64,000 bases of DNA from the NCBI GenBank assembly GCA_949152475.1, contig OX424561.1, positions 2,852,001-2,916,000 on the forward strand, in the 5' to 3' direction. The position numbers and the translations under genes are program-made. Below are positions 59,227 to 64,000 of this stretch, one piece after another (position 1 is the first letter of the stretch; each line of letters starts with the position of its first letter). The DNA is from Terebella lapidaria (Eukaryota > Annelida > Polychaeta > Terebellida > Terebellidae). The notes below the pieces were generated by a model. That model worked only from the letters and a program-made list of their open reading frames with translations. It was not told where the DNA came from and ran no database searches.

Positions 59227-59770
59227 TGTAGCCCGAGGGGCAAGGTTCACCCAACAACTCAACCAGCCGCTTCAAAAGTTTATTGTAACCCAAAGGGTAC
59301 CTGAGAAATATACATGCAGTGTAAAAACAGTGGGAATGACAGACATATAAACACGATTGTGATTTATACAATTAGAAATGAAATGATGATGTTATGATAT
59401 TTACTAGACACTCAAATATGTTCATAACAATAATACTAGTAGAAGGTATATAATTCTAGACACGAATACACTAAATAACCATTATTGAATTACAGTTTTT
59501 ATCGCAGTTTTTACACCTAACACAATATGGTATTTGAACCAGTAAGATACGGAATACCTACCCCCGACAAGCCTGGTGCACCCTCGACTCCACACAACAG
59601 CGACGGCTCTCTCACACCTACAATTGCACGGACCCTTTAATTCCATTGCAACAATAATCGAGACATTCGGAACACGGTATTTCACCTTTAAGTAGTCTTA
59701 CTATATATAAGAATAATGAATAAATGACTAAAGATGACTAAAAGATAAATGTCTAAAGACACAGGTTACA
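59227..59770. mobile_element. Solo LTR fossil (TG...CA), 544 bp
   Basis: Begins TGTAGCCCGAGGGGC and ends GGTTACA, flanked by CACT on both sides (59223-59226, 59771-59774). Copies B and C (19487, 26393) show the empty site. No internal retroelement genes accompany it, so it is a recombined single LTR. A 4-bp duplication is compatible with a Gypsy/Ty3-like origin. Younger than the segmental duplication because it is absent from the other copies. Confidence 0.6.
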
Positions 59771-60668
59771 CACTCACTACCATTCACTCATTTGGGGGGA
59801 TTTGTGCTCCATTTCTTCATTATACAGCCTTCGATGTCTTGTAGACGCTGATTCACTGGTACGTTGGTAATACGATTAGATGACATACCCACTTATATAA
59901 ACAACTGTTTACATTAATGTTCCATGCGATTGATTTTAAGTGGTCAATAATCAATCTGTACATACGCCAGCCCCGCTCAGGCTGGATGGATACAGTCAAA
60001 CGTTCATCTACAATTTTACCTGAAATAATTGGACTGGCCGTACGTAAAATACCGCATTCACATATATGCTGCCCATTCATTATACAGTATGATGTAAATC
60101 GAGTCAAGGAATGCCAATAAACATTTATGTGAAATGTTCATGTCTACAGTATAGTATCTAGATTTGAGTTACATATTTAATTTCGAGTTTAGTGATAGAT
60201 GGGAAGTACGCTACATTGTTTGCTTATTCCAACAGCAAAAAAAAAACAATAATACACACTCCATGTCATTGGTAAAATTGACCTGATATGAACGAAAAGT
60301 ACTGAAAGGGTCCAGGACAAAGCAACTTCGCCTCGTTACTTAGTTACATCAGCAAATTCATTTGGATTCATCAGTCTGAAGATATTTGAACATAACATGT
60401 GAATGTATAGCGCCTACACATGCATACAAGTGCAGATAGGAAAAACATTTGCCGTGGAATTTGATGTCATACTGAAGTGTGAATTGCCTATAGTCACGGG
60501 CTGATGCCTAATTGGTAGTTCAATAAGTCAACACGACACGGGTCTTATTGCAATTCTTTGAAGTGAATTGCTTCCCTTTTGATCTTTCAATGATTTACTT
60601 TCAGTCGGGGATGTTAATTTTATGTCAAGTAGATCTACGTGTTGACAGATCTATGGTGTCGGTGCCTT
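59771..60668 (+). repeat. Tandem host segment, copy D (5' part)
   Basis: Shared header and upstream block without the insertions seen in B and C. It gives the uninterrupted reference for the TTAA site (TTTACATTAATGTTCC) and most of the gene A upstream region. Confidence 0.75.
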
Positions 60669-60676
60669 TATATAAA
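60669..60676 (+). promoter_or_regulatory. TATA box of gene A, copy D
   Basis: TATATAAA, 126 bp before the ATG, same block as the other copies. Confidence 0.7.
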
Positions 60677-60794
60677 GCCTGATTGAGAGCGTGAACGTAT
60701 TAATCACTTCACGCTATTCGAATTGGCACATAGATCATCAACAGCAGCTTTCACACTGTTTTGTGCCCACGACCAAAAACAAGAACCATCCAAG

Positions 60795-61178
60795 ATGAAG
60801 TTGCTCAGACGCTACAACCGCGTGGGTTCCACTGATCTGAACCACGCGAACAGAGAAAATCCAGCTGACGTGAAATCTGGAGCCTCCAGAGATTCAGGTT
60901 CCGTCGGTTCCATTGCCGAAACGACGAGATGGAGAAGGACAGAGGCGACGTTTTCCACCACGAGAGCCGTTAGCTGCAGACAGCGCACACCGCCCGTCAT
61001 CAGCCGACTGAGGCAGTCCCATCGAACCAAGAAAGTAACCAGGCCCCAGAGAAAAGTGAGGGCCAGTCACCAGACAGACTGGAGTGGACTAGAATCACTA
61101 GTAGAGACTCACGTCAGCACCCTGATGTTTCCTTCCACCCAGAGACACGTGGAAACCATACAGGACAACCTGACATAG
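60795..61178 (+). CDS. Gene A copy D: unrecognised basic protein, 127 aa
   Basis: Intact frame with the three-residue insertion (EATFSTTRAVSCRQRTPP). In the last ~175 bp it differs from copy A at four sites, three of them silent, which points to selection on the protein. TATA and AATAAA are conserved. An in-frame ATG 72 bp upstream (60723) is possible but not shared by all copies. Gene B copy D follows 1.66 kb downstream. Confidence 0.65.
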   Translation: MKLLRRYNRVGSTDLNHANRENPADVKSGASRDSGSVGSIAETTRWRRTEATFSTTRAVSCRQRTPPVISRLRQSHRTKKVTRPQRKVRASHQTDWSGLESLVETHVSTLMFPSTQRHVETIQDNLT

Positions 61179-61239
61179 TGGTGATGATCTTATAGATAAC
61201 TTTACCAGTTTATCAGTTGTGCCGATTTTTGTGCGAATG

Positions 61240-61245
61240 AATAAA
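61240..61245 (+). terminator. Polyadenylation signal, gene A copy D
   Basis: AATAAA 62 bp after the stop; the surrounding sequence is more diverged than in A-C but the hexamer is kept. Confidence 0.55.
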
Positions 61246-62837
61246 CAATAGAAACTATTTTTTTTAGTTTTTATCATAATTTTCTGACGGATGGGTTACT
61301 TCTACATAAAACTATGAAGCCTATATTGTTTGTGGAATATTTACTTCAGACGGCTCAAAATTCCCGTTCTCTGCACTTTGCGTACATAGCCTATTACAAA
61401 ATTCTTCAACGCCTACATCGTTGCTATGGGCAACAAACCCGGTCCACGCGCCGATGATGCGCACTCTTCACGTTCAGCACTGTTCATGACTCTAATTCAC
61501 AAATCACGAAGTATGACCTTAGCTCGACACTTCCTTGACAATGTGTTAGCACACACATTTTCAGACATGACTTTGTAAGTGATGGAGATTTAGCCTTTGG
61601 GAAAGGAAACGTGATATTATAGCATTGTCTAAGATCTCTGATTACATTTCCTGATACATATTAACACTGAGAACAATGTATACATTTGTGGAGCATTCCT
61701 GGCTGATAGGAAAATGATTGTTCTTCAATACAATTGAGTTATTGACGCTTTGCATTTGTTCGTTCAGCAAACACACAGAGGTCCAGAAAATCCCATGTCC
61801 AGAAAGTTCACGCTTCCAGAAAAAATCCAAATCATCATGCGACAACAGAATATCGTTCTCAAATAATTTTAAACTCGCTTGAGGCGATCTTGAATTGGAA
61901 TTGCTGAAAAGGATAAGCATCACCATCTCATCATTCAAAATGGAAGTGCTCCAGGAACTATATAAATGAGTTCCCATTCACTATTGGTTCAGATACAGAT
62001 TGATTTCAACAGTAAAGCTCTTTGCATCCACCCTAAGGACGAATGATTCGTCCCAGTGCACTCAATGTCTAACGTCATGTTCGCTCCAAGCAGTTGCCTC
62101 TCTTTCTCTGTCGACATCATCGTGTCAACTACGTGTTGCGCTGGGCGGAGTCGTGGGACACGAACTATTGCGAATCATCTAGAGCCCCACGCCCAGCTGC
62201 GACGCCTGTGGTCCAGCGGCAGGTCCCGACCCAGCTTGTCATACCAACGACGACCTGCCAACCTATGTGGTACTCGTCTAACTCACTCCACTCACTCATC
62301 GACTTATATTATACCTCCACAAAGTTACTCCACTCACCAGATATGTAGCACATTTTTCTCTGGAAAAATATGTAGCACACTTTTCTCATTTTTCTACTAA
62401 ATAACAGTAACTGGTACATTACTGTTATTCATTCTCTTTAATAATTTATCAGGAAACAATTGTGTTTATTGGATTTCGCTACTCGTTGGTGATATCATTC
62501 AGAATACCAATCTGCCTTGGAAGCCACAGGTATTGAGCTCCATGACAGATAAGGAACAGCTCTACAGCGTTATTCTAGTCGAGGACGGTCTGTTGGCTGC
62601 AGGGACGTTACTTTCTGGCCACTCAGCGCTCACCTATAATTTCATTGACAATGCGTGACATTATATGAAGGTGAAAATCTGTTTTGTCAAGTCTGAGAGT
62701 TGTCATTTGAAGCGAAAATCGTTAGCAGAATCAACATCTTTATGGGCTCTAGGATACATGTATCGAATATGTTCATAGATGGCGAAAAACGCTTGCATTC
62801 CGTACGAGGTTCTTATTTGTCTTCTCATGGACACAAT
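61246..62837. other. Gene A - gene B interval, copy D
   Basis: Matches 53269-54854 of copy C. Differences are a ~60 bp deletion near 61535, a ~110 bp extra stretch near 61680-61800 and rearranged sequence near 62350-62430. The TATA-like box at 61959-61966 is kept. No frame is preserved between C and D except the block ending at 62657. Confidence 0.55.
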
Positions 62838-63135
62838 ATGAACTTCTCAGGACATATTGTGGCATTGTTACTCGGATGTATACGGGTAATTTTGGCGGAG
62901 TGTTTGTTCGAGAAGCATGTGGGTGTGTCCCTCTCGGCCACTGACGTCTTGGCGAGCTATGACGTGACCACAGAGACCAGGTGTCTGAGTCTGTGTCTGA
63001 GGACCGGACCTGTCTGTCTGGCCACTAACATGGAGTACAGCCAACAGAGGGGACTTATCTGTCAGCTGATCTCCAACAGAACTCTCCTGACAAACCTCGT
63101 ACACAAGCAAAAGGCAACGGTCGCCATCAGGAAAG
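62838..63135 (+). CDS. Gene B copy D, exon 1 (rest beyond window)
   Basis: Signal peptide and PAN/apple-like exon, 99 codons plus one base, ending at the same donor AAAG|GTCAGG as copy C. Replacements against copy C are few (L to H in the signal peptide, S to P, N to S, N to K, M to K). The Thr-rich/chitin-binding exon is expected about 1.07 kb downstream, just outside the window. Confidence 0.68.
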
Positions 63136-64000
63136 GTCAGGTCTATTTATCATAGAATATATCTTAAACTGCGAGTTCGGTCTGGCAGGAATGCTTGCCC
63201 GTTTTCAGCTTACCAGGCTATTTGTGCAGACAAGCTTTCGTTGTGTTTTTCGTCCGTCGTCCATCGTTTCTCTGGATTTGTGCTATAATTTCGTCAGAAC
63301 AAAGCTTGGGCCAATATCTAAAATAGTATTTTTTTAAAAAATTTTAATGAATATTGTTTTGGCAATTTTGGCGACCATTTTAGTGCTGATAAATGTCCAA
63401 TTTGACACAATTTCGAACTTTTCGAATAATTTTCTCACAATTGACGTGATAACTATTTTTTACTAATTGTTTACAGGTATGTTATTTTAGGCCAGTTGTA
63501 AAATGTTAGAGCCTGAATCACTCGTACGGCCCGAAATGGTGGCCCAAAGGGCCGAACATGGGCCGGAATGTAGAAATATGCTTCTAGGACCAGAAGGCTT
63601 GTGCATAGTGCTTAAGTTTTTGAGCACTATTATAAGCTCATTGGGAGCCATACATGGTGGATCTTTTGGTGATCCTAAAATTGACATCGGATGAACTTGA
63701 GTGGTGAATCTCAAGGTCACGTTTGACCTGGAATATGTAAATTGGCCTCTGCAGACAAAACGCAAGCAGATGGGGCTTAGATTTGTATCATATGTTGGAC
63801 CTTTTGGGAACTGGAGCTCAGATCTTTTGCGAACTTGACCTCAGATGACATTTAATGGAAAATCTCGAGGTCACATTTCAAAAGAAATATGTAAATTGAC
63901 ATCTACAGGACGGGGACATATAACCCTCATGTTTGTGATACATGAATATATGCAATGTTATATGTTGGATTTTTTTGTGATATCGAAGTTGACCCCAGTA
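63136..64000. other. Gene B copy D intron, partial
   Basis: Aligns with 55153-55990 of copy C, including the AGCTTACC-element fragment near 63206. No other feature. Confidence 0.5.

Overview
This is animal nuclear DNA: spliced genes with GT-AG introns, LINE reverse transcriptases, tRNA-derived SINEs and many small inverted-repeat elements. The two long genes are orthologues of animal SART1 and Amnionless. The mix of repeats looks like a marine invertebrate (a non-vertebrate deuterostome or a lophotrochozoan); the sequence alone does not let me name the species. All splice models were read by eye from GT/AG sites, codon phase and remembered protein families.

Layout. (1) 44-10957, plus strand: 17 exons of SART1, lacking only the 5' end. 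Its introns hold a fold-back element, a ~1.9 kb 33-bp minisatellite, two copies of a Helitron-like repeat and a minisatellite full of TGACCTTGA words. (2) 11780-16712, minus strand: a complete 13-exon Amnionless gene, tail-to-tail with SART1. (3) ~17000-64000: four tandem copies (A-D) of a host segment. Each carries a TATA-driven, intronless gene for a basic 124-127 aa protein I do not recognise ('gene A': 17803, 23330, 52825, 60795). Copies C and D also carry 'gene B', a secreted protein with a signal peptide, a PAN/apple-like domain, a Thr-rich linker and a chitin-binding type-2 domain. Copy A has lost gene B and copy B keeps only a ~70 bp scrap.

The four copies have been invaded separately, so each serves as an empty-site control for the others. 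Copy B holds a LINE (24325-26103), a TTAA-flanked element and a tRNA-SINE. Copy C is split by a ~25.3 kb nest (26895-52200): a TIR element with 20-bp subterminal repeats, containing a LINE fragment and four ~3.88 kb tandem units. The fourth unit is interrupted by an 8.5 kb TIR element, which carries a 3 kb long-inverted-repeat element (itself holding a 1.6 kb TIR element) and a degraded LINE. Copies C and D also carry a Chapaev-like element, two MITEs and a solo LTR, each with a target duplication.

Working together: SART1 (tri-snRNP assembly) and Amnionless (cubilin receptor partner) are ordinary conserved genes. The novel part is the gene A/gene B cassette. Gene A has an open frame, a TATA box at fixed distance and an AATAAA in all four copies even where gene B is gone, and its C-terminal half is the best conserved part.
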